A stretch of DNA of 64,000 nucleotides from Streptomyces sp. TN58. GTDB lineage: Bacteria > Actinomycetota > Actinomycetes > Streptomycetales > Streptomycetaceae. Of the stretch, positions 1 to 9,846 are shown piece after piece (positions within the stretch are counted from its first letter, which is position 1; each line of letters opens with the position of its first letter). Location: NCBI RefSeq assembly GCF_001941845.1, contig NZ_CP018870.1:5618001-5682000 (forward strand), given 5' to 3'. The position numbers and the translations under genes are program-made. The notes below the pieces were generated by a model, which saw only the letters and a program-made list of their open reading frames with translations, made no database searches and was not told where the DNA came from.

Positions 1-2280
1 CAGCGGATCGACCACCGGCCGCCCGGCGCACGCACGGAAACGTCGCTGAGCCTGCTCGACGCCACCGGCACCGTCCTGTCCCGGGACCGGCTCGTCGAGG
101 CGGTCGCCGGACACGGGATGGTCCACGACCAGGCCAAGGCCTACCGCCGGGCCGTCGACGAGGCGCTGTTCGGCCTCGGGGAGCAGCGCTACGCCGCCCT
201 CGTGGACCTGCTCATCCAGCTGCGCCAGCCCCAGCTGTCCAAGCGCCCCAACGAAGCCGCACTCTCCCGCGCCCTCACCGAGGCCCTTCCCCCCATGGAC
301 CAGGCCGTCATCGCGGACGTGGCCGAGGCCTTCCGGTCCCTGGACGAGGAGAAGGAGGAGCTGCGGGCGGCCGCGGCAGCCGAACGGGCGGCCTCCACGT
401 TCCTCGACCACTACCGTCGCTACGCCCGCACGGCCGCCCGCCGCCGCGCCCGCCTCCCGCGCAGCGAACACTCCAAGTACGAGCAGCTGCAGCGCGACCT
501 CGCCGAGGCACAGGCCGGGAAGGCCGCTGCGGAGCGGGACCGGGCGGCCGCGGAGGAGGACGTCGCCGCGCTCACCGAGACCCGGGCGAGGCTGGAGGCG
601 GCCGACGCGGCCCTGCGCGAGGGCCCCGAGATGCGCAGCGCCCACGAACTGGAGCGGGCGGCGCAGACGTCGGAGCGGGCGACGGGCGACAGTGCCCGCG
701 CACGCGACGACCGGGAGAGGGCGTCGCTGCAGCACACCAGGGCTCTGGGCCGGCTCGGCGCCGCCGAGAACCGGCTCAGGGCCGCCACGCAGCTGGTGCA
801 GGACACCCGCCTACGGGCTCGGGAGGCGGCCGCCGCAGCTCGGCTGGCCCTCCCGGAGGACGACGGAGAGGGACTGGCGGTCGCCGGCCTGCGGACCGCG
901 GTGGCCGAGGCGACCGACCGCAGGCACCGCACCCTCGCCCACGTGGAGGCGCTCGCCGACCAGGCGGAGGCGGCGGCGGCCGCGCGCCGGGACGCCGTAC
1001 TGCGCCTCGACGAGTCGGAGACCGAGCTGACGCAGGCCGCCGGGGCACTGGACAGGGCACAGGACACCGCGCGGGCCGCCGGACGGGCACTGGTCGACGC
1101 CGTACGCGAGCACGCGGCCCGGTGCGGGGAACTGGAGTACGCCGACCCGTCCGGACTGCTGGACGAGCTCCAGGAGTGGACCCGGCACCAGGACGGCCCG
1201 TACCCGGCGCGCCGCCGCGCCGCGGAGGCCCACAGCGCCACCGCGGCCGTCCTCGCCGACCTGGCGGCGCAGTCGGCACAGCACCGGGCCGGGCTGGCCG
1301 CCCGGTCCGGCGGCCGGTGCGGGCCGCAGGCCCCGCACACGCGGACCCCCGGCCTGCGGGACCGGGCGCCCGGTGCCCCCCTGTGGCGGCTGGTCGACTT
1401 CCGCGACGAGGTACCGGACCACGACCGCGCCGGGCTGGAGGCGGCCCTGGAGGCGTCCGGGCTGCTGGACGCGTGGGTGCGGCCCGACGGAGCGGCCTTC
1501 GCCGCGGACGGCCATGACGTACTCATCGCCCCCGACACCGGACCGGTCGAAGGGGCGTCGCTCGCCGGCGTACTGCGCCCGGCCGTGGACCACGGCGACG
1601 CGCAGGCCGCACAGGTCGGTGTGGAGACGGTGGCCCGGGTGCTGGAGGCGATCGGTCTCGGCGGACCCTCCGGCGGCTCGGCCACGCCGACCGGCGACGC
1701 ACCGGACGCAGCGCCGGCCGGCACCGGGCTTACGGGCTGTCGGCCGGCCGGCGCCTGGGCCGCGCCGGACGGACGCCTCGCCCGCCAGCAGACCGAGGAC
1801 GCGGCGGGCAGCTGGCTGGAGCACCTGTCCGCCGCCCTCGACTACCGGTCCTGGCACGAGTTCGCCGTGGAGCGCCGACAACACGGGCGGTGGGTGCCCG
1901 CCACCGGGCCCGCGTCCGGAGGGGAACGCGTCCTGGCGGTGTCGGTCCCCCTGTTCGCCGCCGCCTCCTCGCACTACGCGAGCGCGGGCAGCCCCTACGC
2001 GCCACGCCTGGTCACCCTGGACGAGGCCTTCGCGGGCGTCGACGACGACTCGCGCGCCAAGTGCCTCGGACTCCTGCACGCATTCGACCTGGACGTGGTC
2101 ATGACCAGCGAGCGGGAGTGGGCCTGCTACCCGCAGGTGCCGGGCATCGCCATCGCCCAACTCGCCCGTGTCGACGAGGTGGCCGCCGTCCTGGTCACCC
2201 GCTGGGAGTGGGACGGCTCCGCCCGCGAGCGCCGTGAGGACCCGGTCCGCCCGCCCCAGCCGGAGCCGCTGTGGGCGTGA
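1..2280 (+). CDS. jetC: SMC-like ATPase JetC of a Wadjet type III system (3' part; runs off the left edge)
   Basis: The reading frame is open from base 1, so the start lies outside the window; 759 residues are visible. Roughly residues 120-420 are a long charged, Ala/Glu/Arg-rich coiled coil. The C-terminal ABC head shows the signature SGGER at about 1915-1929 and a Walker B with the switch acidic residue (RLVTLDEAFAGVDD) at about 2008-2049. This matches the TIGR02680 family, which is the SMC-like subunit of type III Wadjet, a complex that recognises and cleaves closed circular plasmid DNA. The next gene overlaps its stop and is the matching nuclease subunit. JetA and JetB (DUF2397/DUF2398 families) would be expected upstream, outside the window. 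The Walker A is not visible because the N-terminus is missing. Confidence 0.85.
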   Translation, partial: QRIDHRPPGARTETSLSLLDATGTVLSRDRLVEAVAGHGMVHDQAKAYRRAVDEALFGLGEQRYAALVDLLIQLRQPQLSKRPNEAALSRALTEALPPMDQAVIADVAEAFRSLDEEKEELRAAAAAERAASTFLDHYRRYARTAARRRARLPRSEHSKYEQLQRDLAEAQAGKAAAERDRAAAEEDVAALTETRARLEAADAALREGPEMRSAHELERAAQTSERATGDSARARDDRERASLQHTRALGRLGAAENRLRAATQLVQDTRLRAREAAAAARLALPEDDGEGLAVAGLRTAVAEATDRRHRTLAHVEALADQAEAAAAARRDAVLRLDESETELTQAAGALDRAQDTARAAGRALVDAVREHAARCGELEYADPSGLLDELQEWTRHQDGPYPARRRAAEAHSATAAVLADLAAQSAQHRAGLAARSGGRCGPQAPHTRTPGLRDRAPGAPLWRLVDFRDEVPDHDRAGLEAALEASGLLDAWVRPDGAAFAADGHDVLIAPDTGPVEGASLAGVLRPAVDHGDAQAAQVGVETVARVLEAIGLGGPSGGSATPTGDAPDAAPAGTGLTGCRPAGAWAAPDGRLARQQTEDAAGSWLEHLSAALDYRSWHEFAVERRQHGRWVPATGPASGGERVLAVSVPLFAAASSHYASAGSPYAPRLVTLDEAFAGVDDDSRAKCLGLLHAFDLDVVMTSEREWACYPQVPGIAIAQLARVDEVAAVLVTRWEWDGSARERREDPVRPPQPEPLWA

Positions 2281-3551
2281 GCGGTCCGCCGGTGGACGAG
2301 GCGCGCCTGCGCCGCCTGCTCGGCGGCGCCGACCTGGCCTGGCTGCTGGAGCGGATACGCCGACGGCTGGAACGCGGGCAGCCGCTCACCGGCGCCGTCT
2401 CGCTGGCAGCGCCGACCCCGGCCGAGGGGGCAGCGGCCGAGCGGCTGCTGGGGCGGACACCGGGGGCCGGCAGGGCGCTGACGGTCCGGCTCGACACCGT
2501 GGACGCCGTGGTGGTCAGATCGGGCATCAGCCCCGGCGGCCTGGCGGCGGCCGTCACCGCGCTCACCGGGCCGGTCGTTCCCCTCGACGAGGTCCGCCGC
2601 AGCGAGGACCAGGCCTGGGAGGAGGCGTACGCGCCCCTCACCCTGCTGGCCGCGGAGCACCCGGAGTACGCCGCCTGGGCCGGTCGCGTCCGCGGCGACG
2701 GCCTCGTGCGCCGCCTCGCCCGTACCCCCGCCGCCGCCTGCGCACTGGTGGAGCAGACCGCCCGCGTCCTGCGGGCGCTGCCGGCCGAACCCTCCCGGTC
2801 GGTCGCGGTGTTCGCCGCGGACGTACTGGGAAGCGCCCACGCGCTCGACGACGGCACCCAGGTCGCCACCCTCGCCCTCTCAGGCGCCCGCACCCTCACC
2901 GGTCACCCCGACGGAGCGGGAGCGGCCTGGCGGCGGGCCGCCTGGGCCTCCGTCGGCCTGCTCCGGGACGACGTCTCCTCGACGGTGCTCACCCTGAACC
3001 TCCGCGGGACGCCGGCCCAGGACTGGATGGCCGACGCGGGCGAGCCGTGCGTACTCACCCTCCGGCAGCTCGCGCACCGCCCGCCGCGGTCGGCACCGCC
3101 CGTGGTCCACGTCTGCGAGAACCCCGCGGTCCTGTCGGCCGCGGCCGACACCCACGGCCCCCGGGCCCGGCCGCTGGTCTGCATCCAGGGCCAGCCGTCG
3201 GCGGCCGCGCTGACCCTCCTGGCCCGTCTGCACGGACTCGGTGCCGCCCTGCGCTACCACGGCGACTTCGACTGGGGTGGTCTGCGCATCGCCACGACGC
3301 TGTCGGCGCACGTGCCGTGGCAGCCCTGGCGCTACACCGCCGGCGACTACCGCGCGGCGGTCGCGGCCGCGGGCCCCGGCCCGCGCCCGCTGGACGGGAA
3401 ACCGGCGCCGTCGCCCTGGGACCCGGACCTGGCAGCCGCCCTCGCCGAGCACGCCCTGCGCGTCGAGGAGGAGGCAGTCCTGGATGCGCTGCTGGCGGAC
3501 CTCCACCGGGAAGCGGAGCCCAAGCTTCGACACCCCGGTACGACGCTATAA
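2277..3551 (+). CDS. jetD: JetD-type Toprim nuclease subunit (TIGR02679/DUF2399), Wadjet type III
   Basis: A protein of 424 residues in the TIGR02679/DUF2399 family. The C-terminal third carries a Toprim-like fold related to the Spo11/topoisomerase VI A subunit: an acidic ENPAVL motif (around 3118-3135) followed by FDWGGLRIA (around 3269-3295), which supplies the metal-binding aspartate. In Wadjet systems JetD is the subunit that cuts plasmid DNA extruded by the JetABC motor. I chose the GTG at 2277 because it gives the usual GTGA overlap with the jetC stop; a GTG at 2271 is equally possible. The tight overlap with jetC indicates one operon. Family membership is read from motifs and context, not from a database search. 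Confidence 0.82.
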   Translation: MSGPPVDEARLRRLLGGADLAWLLERIRRRLERGQPLTGAVSLAAPTPAEGAAAERLLGRTPGAGRALTVRLDTVDAVVVRSGISPGGLAAAVTALTGPVVPLDEVRRSEDQAWEEAYAPLTLLAAEHPEYAAWAGRVRGDGLVRRLARTPAAACALVEQTARVLRALPAEPSRSVAVFAADVLGSAHALDDGTQVATLALSGARTLTGHPDGAGAAWRRAAWASVGLLRDDVSSTVLTLNLRGTPAQDWMADAGEPCVLTLRQLAHRPPRSAPPVVHVCENPAVLSAAADTHGPRARPLVCIQGQPSAAALTLLARLHGLGAALRYHGDFDWGGLRIATTLSAHVPWQPWRYTAGDYRAAVAAAGPGPRPLDGKPAPSPWDPDLAAALAEHALRVEEEAVLDALLADLHREAEPKLRHPGTTL

Positions 3552-3619
3552 GGGGTCTGTATGCTCCAGCTATTTCTCAGCGTTCCATGCCTTGTCATGA
3601 GCGAACGGAGTTGCACTGC

Positions 3620-6600
3620 ATGACCCTCCACAGTCCCATGGCGCGGGCCGACCGGGCGCGACTCGAGAAGCTGCTGGGGTCCTGGCGCGACTCCCTCATC
3701 GACCTGAGTTTCCGCAACCGCCTCCTCAACTATCAGCGTCGGTCCACGTCCGTCGGGATGGACCTGTTGGAGCCGGGTCTGCTCAGCATCCTGGAGGGAC
3801 TCACCCGCGGCTGTGGCTTCGCCCGTGTCGAGGAGCCCGGCACCAAGGGCGTGCCCGGTACGCGCGGCGCGGCCGGCGTGTCGATGGCCAAGCCCGCCGA
3901 CGCAGCGACTGCCACGGGCGCCCGGCCCATCGACACTCCTGCGTCCCGGGCGGGCATCGGCACCGGCCGTCCACTCGTCAGCCTCACAACCTCCAAGCTC
4001 ACCCAGGCTGACCAGGACCGGCACCTGCGCCGCCTGGCGACGGTCGCACGTGAGAAGTACAACGACTACGGCCTGTGGGTCCTCCATCTGGGTGTCGGGT
4101 TCCTCGACTGGAAGCCGGCCCCTTCCGCGGAGAAGGCATTCAGTTCACCCCTGGTCATGGTGCCCGTGACACTCGAACGGCGTCGTGGCGACTCCTACGT
4201 GCTCAAGAGCAACGCGGACGAGGACCCTGTTCTCAATCCCGCACTCGGCATCAAACTCGGTGAACTGGGGGTGGACTGGCCCCGGCCGGACCAGCTGGAG
4301 CAGGGTGACATTCCCGAGCTGATAGCTGCTGTTCGACGTGCGGTGAAAGGCATTCAAGGCTGGCAGGTGACCAACCGGATCGTGCTGGACACCTTCAACT
4401 CCAGCAAGGAGGTCATGTACCGCGACCTTCTGGACAATGCGGACCGGGTTCTTGGTAGCCCCTTGGTGCGGGCCGTCGGCCTCGGCGCCGACTCCGGGAT
4501 TCCCCCGCAGAGCTTTGCGTTCGAGCCTGCGGACATCGACCGAATCGACGCGATACAACCGCCCGAGCAAGCCCCCTTGGTACTCGACGCCGACTCCTCC
4601 CAGAGACAGTGCGTCGCCGCAGCGGTCGAAGGCCGCAGCTTCGTGATGGACGGGCCGCCCGGAACGGGCAAGAGCCAGACCATCACCAACATGATCGCGG
4701 GCCTCTTGGAGAAGGGCCGCACGGTGCTGTTCGTCAGCGAGAAGGCGGCGGCCCTGGACGTGGTCCGCAACCGCCTCGGCGATGTCGGCCTCGACGACTA
4801 CGTGCTCGCGCTGCACAGCAACAGCGCGGGACGAAAGCAGGTGGCCCAAGAACTCGGCAGGGCCCTCGGAGCCCCGCGCCGCACCCTGCCGGACGGCAGC
4901 CGGGGAGACCTCGCGCAGGCCCGTGAGCTGCGTGAGGAACTCTCCGGATACGCCGCGGCGATGAACGACCCCCGGTCAGGGCTCGGCATGTCCCTTCACG
5001 ACGCCCTGGGGCGGATCACCCTGCTGGACGGGGCTCACCCGCTGCCCGCGGACGGATCCTTCGATGCGGCCGCCCTCACCGCGGAGGACCTGGAGCGGGC
5101 GATCGCCGGAGCACGACGCGTCAGCCGGTCCTGGCGTCCGGCACTGGAGGGCCCCGGCTTCTCCTGGTACGGCCTGAAGGGCGGCGGCAATCCGCTGAGC
5201 GCGCTGGACCTCGCATCCGAAGCCCTCACCAGGCTCGGTACGACCTTGCGCCCGCACGCCGAGCTTCTCGCGGAACTGGGGTGGGAGGGGGTCGGCGACG
5301 CCGCCCGCCTGACCCCGCTGCTGCGCACGGCCGGAACCAGGCCTGGGATGCCGCAGCACTGGCTCACAGCGGATCAGGTGCGTCTCGGCGTGGCGGTCAG
5401 GAACTTCCTGGACCGCCTCGCAGCGGCCGATGCGGCCGAGTTGCCGGCACGGCAGGCTTTTGGCCATGCCTGGAATCGGCTCCCCGCGAACCTGGATGCA
5501 GAACCAGGCAGCGCGGAGACAGCGCTCGGCTCTCTGGTCCCGCCAGCCGTGGACATCGAAGCACTCACCGCCGAGGACGCCGCTGCCCTCGCCGCCCGGC
5601 TCGACACGGATGCTGCTGTACTGGACCGCGCGGCGCTGTCGCTGGCTGCTGTGGCCCAGGTGTACGGCCTGCCCGCTCCCACGTCCTGTGAGGACGGCCT
5701 TCGCCTGGGGAGGATCGCCGCCCTTTCCGGACTGCCGACGGAGTCCAAGCCGCTGCCCGGGTGGCTCACTGCTGACGGCGTGGCTCGGGCCCGCTCAGCC
5801 GCCCAGGCACTGCATGAGGCGGTGCAGGGGGTGCGAGCCGCCCGAGGGAAGGCCGAAAACGTCTTCACCGACCGGGTGTTGGCCGAGGCCGACCTGGAGG
5901 AGATGGCCCTGCGGTTCGCGACGGTACACCGCTCCTTCACCGGACGGCTGTCCGCGGCCTGCCGAGCGGACCGCCGTGTCGTTCGGACACTCCTTCCCGC
6001 AGGCGCCAAGTGCACCCGATCGGTCATCACCGCGCTCCCCGCCGCCGTGGCGTGGCAGAAGGCCGAACGGAAGCTTGCCGACGAAGCCCGCGTCCATGCG
6101 GGCGTGCTCGGCCGGCACTGGCAGGGCGAAACCACGGACTTCACGGTCGTGGACTCCCTCGTCGGCCGGGCCGGGGAGATCACCGGGCTGGCTCCCCGGG
6201 TGCTCAATCCCGAGGCTTTGGCTCGCGCCGTGGCATCGGGAGACGACCTGCTCGCCACGGACCGCCTCAACGCCACCAGGCGCACTGCGGAGGAAGCAGC
6301 CGGGAGGCTGGCCGAATGGAGGGACTCACTGATCCTCCCGCCGGCTGCCGGACCCTCCTACGAGCTGGAAGCAGGAAGTATCCGGGAGGCGGCCCTGTGG
6401 AGCCGCGCACACGTGGCTCCGCTGCGGGATGCCGAGAGGCTGATCCGTGCTGTGGAGGAAACTGCTGCCGCAGACGCCGGAGCGAGCGCGGCACGGGGGA
6501 CGTGGACCCTTGCCGCCGCGCGTGCGGCGGTGCACGCCGTTCGTGCGGCGCTCGCGACCGCGGCAGAATTCGAGTCCGCAGAGCAGGATGACCGGACGCT

Positions 6601-9307
6601 TTTGGGCGACCTCTACCGAGGTCGGGACACCAGTGACTCTGCTCTGGCCGCCGCACTCGCCTGGAACGGCGAGCTGCGCGAAGCATGCGGTCTCGACATG
6701 GAGGCGGCACTCGGGACGTCCGCCGCCGGCATCCTCTACGCCGCAGGGCCCGATGCCGAGCTGGAAGCTGCCCAGGAGATGTGGACCCGGGCTGCCGAGG
6801 GACTCGCGGCTCTGTTCCGCCCCGAGCGGGCGACCGCACTGCGTGCGGCTTTCGGTGGCACCGAGGACTCAGCCGGTGCGGCACTCGGTGCCCTCGCTGC
6901 CGACCGGGGAGGCCCGGACGAGTGGTACGCGTACGACAAGGGGCGCCGCGTACTCGACGAGATGCACCTGGGCGACCTGGTCGACCGGGCAGTCCGCCAG
7001 GGGATTGCCCCTGACGACTTCCCGCCGCTCGTCGAACGAGCTGCGCTGCGCGCCTGGGCCGACCTGGAACTGGCCACGGACCCGCGGCTGGGAACCACAC
7101 GGTCCGCCGACCGGGATGATCTGGTCACGCGCTTCCGGGAACTGGATTCGGCACTGTCCGACCACGCTCGGGCGACCGTCGTACGAGCCTGTGACGGACG
7201 CCGCCCGCGGACCACAGCCGATTCGGGAGCCGCTCTGCTGAAGAGGGAGGGCGAGAAGAAGAGTCGGCACAAGCCTGTACGGGAACTTCTGGACACTGCA
7301 CGGGACACCGTCCGGCTGATCAAGCCGTGCTTCATGATGAGCCCGCTGACGGTGAGCCGGTTCCTGCCGCCGGACCTCGCCTTCGACGTGGTGATCTTCG
7401 ATGAAGCGTCCCAGGTCCTGCCCCAGGACGCCATGAACTGCATCTACCGCGGCCGGGCGCTGATCGTCGCCGGAGACCAGAAGCAGTTGCCTCCCACCGC
7501 CTTCTTCTCGTCCAGCGGTGACGAGGACGAGGACGCGTCGGGAGAAGAGGAGCAACCCGACCGCTTCGAATCGGTACTGGACCTTTGCAAGGCGAGCGGA
7601 CTGCTGCCCAGCCTGTCGCTGCGCTGGCACTACCGAAGCCGCCACGAGGACCTGATCGCTTTCAGCAACCGGGAGTTCTACGACGAGTCGATGACCACCT
7701 TCCCGGGCGCGCATGCCGAGGGGGACGATGTCGGTGTCGCCTTCTTCCGGGCACAGGAGGGTTCCTATCGGCCGGGAGCGGCAGCCCGCAACAATCCGGG
7801 CGAGGCCGCAGAGGTGGCGCGCCGGGTGATCCACCATTTCACCACGCGCAAGGGCCGGTCGCTGGGCGTCGTCGCGCTCTCGCAGTCGCAGGCCGTGGCC
7901 ATTCAGGATGCCGTGGACGCAGCACGGCGCAGCCGCCCCGACCTCGACGACTGCTTTTCCGAGGACCGGCTGGACGGCTTCTTCGTCAAGAACCTGGAGA
8001 CCGTGCAGGGCGACGAGCGCGACGTGATGATCATGTCGGTCGGCTACGGGCCTGATGCCAACCAGAAGTTCTCCAAGAACTTCGGGCCGATGAACAAGGC
8101 GGACGGCTGGCGTCGCCTGAACGTCGCCGTCACCCGGGCTCGCTACCGCGTCGAGGTCGTCGCCTCGTTCGAGCCCGACCAGCTCGGGGAGACCGGCAGT
8201 AAGAGCTTCCGGCACTTCCACCGCTACCTGCAGTACGCCAAGAGCGGGCCGGCTGTCCTGTCCCATGGGCCGTTGGACGTAGACGCCCAGCCGGAGAGCC
8301 CGTTCGAGGAATCGGTTCTCGCGGTCCTGCGCGGTTGGGGATACGACGTCCAGCCGCAGGTGGGTGTCGCCGGCTACCGCATCGACCTGGGGGTCCGCCA
8401 CCCCGACTTCCCGGGACGCTACGCGCTGGGAGTGGAGTGCGACGGCGCCATGTACCACTCCTCCAAAGCGGCCAGGGACCGGGACCGGCTGCGTGAAGGA
8501 GTGCTGCGCGGCCTTCGCTGGGAGCTGCACCGGATCTGGGGCACGGACTGGTACCGGGACCGGGCCGGGGCCGAGGCGCGACTGCGCGCCGCCGTGGAGA
8601 GCGGCGTGGCCGCCACGTCCCGCACAGCGGGACCCTCCCGGCCTGCGTCACCGGCCGGCCGCGACGGGTCCGGCGAGACGGTCCGGGCGGCGGCGACGGA
8701 AGCCATCGTGGCTGCCGCGCTGTCGAGCGCCGGGCGCCCCGCGCCTTCTGGTCGGCGCAACGGCGCAGGGCAGCCAGGGGCAGTCCGGCGCATCACGGGC
8801 GCGGAGGGGGCCCCCTTCCCACGCCAGGCCACAACCGGAGCAGCCGCTTTCCGTGTGACTGCGCTGGCCCGGGCTTCGTGGCAGCGGGCTGAACGTGAGC
8901 TGACCCAGTTGCAGAGGAGACTGACCGAACCAGAAGCTGCCGACCCCTCCGCGGACCCCCGAGTGCGCCGCAACAACCGGCTCCTGCAGGAGAAGCGCAA
9001 CGAGCAACTCAGGGAAAGGGCTTCTCTTCTGGAGGCATACCTGAAGGCGGCCCCGGCCGCGTCACACACCGTCGGTGGGCCGGTCGTCGCGCCCGGCCGC
9101 CTGGTGAGCCTGATCTTCGAGGGATCGGCGGAGGCAGAGGAGTACGAGATCACCTCACAGTCCGCGGCTTCGGACGAAGTGGAGTCACTGAGCCCGTTCA
9201 CGGAACTCGGAGCTGCCTTGCTCTGGCGGGAGGCGGGGCTCTCGGTCGACTACACCGACCGAGAGGGAAGGCACCACACCGTCCGCATCAAAGGTGTTCG
9301 AGACTGA
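3620..9307 (+). CDS. DUF4011-helicase-Vsr-like nuclease defence protein with a GreA-like C-terminus
   Basis: A 1895-residue protein. The N-terminus (WRDSLIDLSFRNRLLNY) is typical of DUF4011. An SF1 helicase core follows: Walker A GPPGTGKSQT near residue 345, Walker B VVIFDEAS near 1257, GDQKQLPP near 1288 and the arginine-finger motif NVAVTRAR near 1501, with a roughly 900-residue insert between motifs I and II. Residues about 1558-1663 form a Vsr/DUF559-type nuclease (YRIDLGV, VECDGAMYHSS). A coiled coil (about 1754-1808) and a GreA/GreB-C-like domain (about 1822-1895; SPFTELGAALL, HTVRIKGV) close the protein. DUF4011-helicase-Vsr proteins are known single-gene phage defences (the Hhe type, as I recall). 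Start ATG 3620 has an upstream GGAG nine bases away; ATG 3587 is an alternative. It lies 68 bp after jetD, so the two defences may share transcription. Confidence 0.85.
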   Translation: MTLHSPMARADRARLEKLLGSWRDSLIDLSFRNRLLNYQRRSTSVGMDLLEPGLLSILEGLTRGCGFARVEEPGTKGVPGTRGAAGVSMAKPADAATATGARPIDTPASRAGIGTGRPLVSLTTSKLTQADQDRHLRRLATVAREKYNDYGLWVLHLGVGFLDWKPAPSAEKAFSSPLVMVPVTLERRRGDSYVLKSNADEDPVLNPALGIKLGELGVDWPRPDQLEQGDIPELIAAVRRAVKGIQGWQVTNRIVLDTFNSSKEVMYRDLLDNADRVLGSPLVRAVGLGADSGIPPQSFAFEPADIDRIDAIQPPEQAPLVLDADSSQRQCVAAAVEGRSFVMDGPPGTGKSQTITNMIAGLLEKGRTVLFVSEKAAALDVVRNRLGDVGLDDYVLALHSNSAGRKQVAQELGRALGAPRRTLPDGSRGDLAQARELREELSGYAAAMNDPRSGLGMSLHDALGRITLLDGAHPLPADGSFDAAALTAEDLERAIAGARRVSRSWRPALEGPGFSWYGLKGGGNPLSALDLASEALTRLGTTLRPHAELLAELGWEGVGDAARLTPLLRTAGTRPGMPQHWLTADQVRLGVAVRNFLDRLAAADAAELPARQAFGHAWNRLPANLDAEPGSAETALGSLVPPAVDIEALTAEDAAALAARLDTDAAVLDRAALSLAAVAQVYGLPAPTSCEDGLRLGRIAALSGLPTESKPLPGWLTADGVARARSAAQALHEAVQGVRAARGKAENVFTDRVLAEADLEEMALRFATVHRSFTGRLSAACRADRRVVRTLLPAGAKCTRSVITALPAAVAWQKAERKLADEARVHAGVLGRHWQGETTDFTVVDSLVGRAGEITGLAPRVLNPEALARAVASGDDLLATDRLNATRRTAEEAAGRLAEWRDSLILPPAAGPSYELEAGSIREAALWSRAHVAPLRDAERLIRAVEETAAADAGASAARGTWTLAAARAAVHAVRAALATAAEFESAEQDDRTLLGDLYRGRDTSDSALAAALAWNGELREACGLDMEAALGTSAAGILYAAGPDAELEAAQEMWTRAAEGLAALFRPERATALRAAFGGTEDSAGAALGALAADRGGPDEWYAYDKGRRVLDEMHLGDLVDRAVRQGIAPDDFPPLVERAALRAWADLELATDPRLGTTRSADRDDLVTRFRELDSALSDHARATVVRACDGRRPRTTADSGAALLKREGEKKSRHKPVRELLDTARDTVRLIKPCFMMSPLTVSRFLPPDLAFDVVIFDEASQVLPQDAMNCIYRGRALIVAGDQKQLPPTAFFSSSGDEDEDASGEEEQPDRFESVLDLCKASGLLPSLSLRWHYRSRHEDLIAFSNREFYDESMTTFPGAHAEGDDVGVAFFRAQEGSYRPGAAARNNPGEAAEVARRVIHHFTTRKGRSLGVVALSQSQAVAIQDAVDAARRSRPDLDDCFSEDRLDGFFVKNLETVQGDERDVMIMSVGYGPDANQKFSKNFGPMNKADGWRRLNVAVTRARYRVEVVASFEPDQLGETGSKSFRHFHRYLQYAKSGPAVLSHGPLDVDAQPESPFEESVLAVLRGWGYDVQPQVGVAGYRIDLGVRHPDFPGRYALGVECDGAMYHSSKAARDRDRLREGVLRGLRWELHRIWGTDWYRDRAGAEARLRAAVESGVAATSRTAGPSRPASPAGRDGSGETVRAAATEAIVAAALSSAGRPAPSGRRNGAGQPGAVRRITGAEGAPFPRQATTGAAAFRVTALARASWQRAERELTQLQRRLTEPEAADPSADPRVRRNNRLLQEKRNEQLRERASLLEAYLKAAPAASHTVGGPVVAPGRLVSLIFEGSAEAEEYEITSQSAASDEVESLSPFTELGAALLWREAGLSVDYTDREGRHHTVRIKGVRD

Positions 9308-9370
9308 CCCTGATCGGTAGAAGGGGCGCCGCCGAGCGAATCATCGAGACGTCGGTCGGCGGCCGGCCCT

Positions 9371-9634
9371 TTAGCCGTCCCGGCCCTGTGAGTTCGTGGC
9401 GTACGCCGCCAGGACGGCGGCCAGGCAGGCCCAGACCACGCCCTGGCCGCCGGCGAGCAGCCAGCCCAGGGTGCCCAGCGCGACCAGGACGACGCCGCCG
9501 GCCGTGAGGGCCCGCCGGTCCGTGAGGAAGGCCCACCGGGCCCGGCCCCGGCCGGGTTCCCGCAGTTCCTCGACCGCGGTCCGGATCACCAGGGCCGCCA
9601 GCACGATGGCGGCGAGGAGCAGTGTCCCTTCCAC
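9371..9634 (-). CDS. Small membrane protein, function unknown
   Basis: A protein of 87 residues with an N-terminal hydrophobic segment (GTLLLAAIVLAALVI) and two more near the C-terminus (LTAGGVVLVALGTLGWLL and GVVWACLAAVLAAYA), joined by a basic loop. GTG 9634 was chosen because an AGGAGG-like site lies four bases upstream; the longer open frame upstream is low-complexity Ala/Thr and runs through a tandem repeat. It is divergent from the NfeD-like gene. I do not recognise a family; a bitopic or polytopic inner-membrane protein is all that can be said. Confidence 0.6.
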   Translation of the reverse strand: MEGTLLLAAIVLAALVIRTAVEELREPGRGRARWAFLTDRRALTAGGVVLVALGTLGWLLAGGQGVVWACLAAVLAAYATNSQGRDG

Positions 9635-9673
9635 CGGGTCCTCCTGTCCGTGTCGGGCGGAACGAGCAGTGGC

Positions 9674-9703
9674 CGCTGCACCGGCTGCACCGGCTGCACC
9701 GGC
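9674..9703. repeat. 9-bp tandem repeat in a divergent intergenic region
   Basis: About three copies of GCTGCACCG, followed by degenerate CTGTACNAG-like copies to about 9730. They lie between the small membrane gene and the NfeD-like gene. No function is evident. Confidence 0.5.
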
Positions 9704-9846
9704 CGTACCAGCTGTACTCGCTGTACGAGCAGTCTGCGTCAAAGGAGCGTAAAGATTGCCGACGGCAGGCAATGTGCGCCGGGGGCCCGCGCTGGCAATC
9801 TGTCGGTGTCCGGCGGAAGACGGCGGCCAGACGGGGGAGGTGTGCG

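Noticed and set aside
2168..3619. Upstream extension of the helicase frame into jetD
   Set aside because: The extension reads as Arg/Pro-rich sequence in the wrong frame of jetD; DUF4011 begins shortly after ATG 3620.
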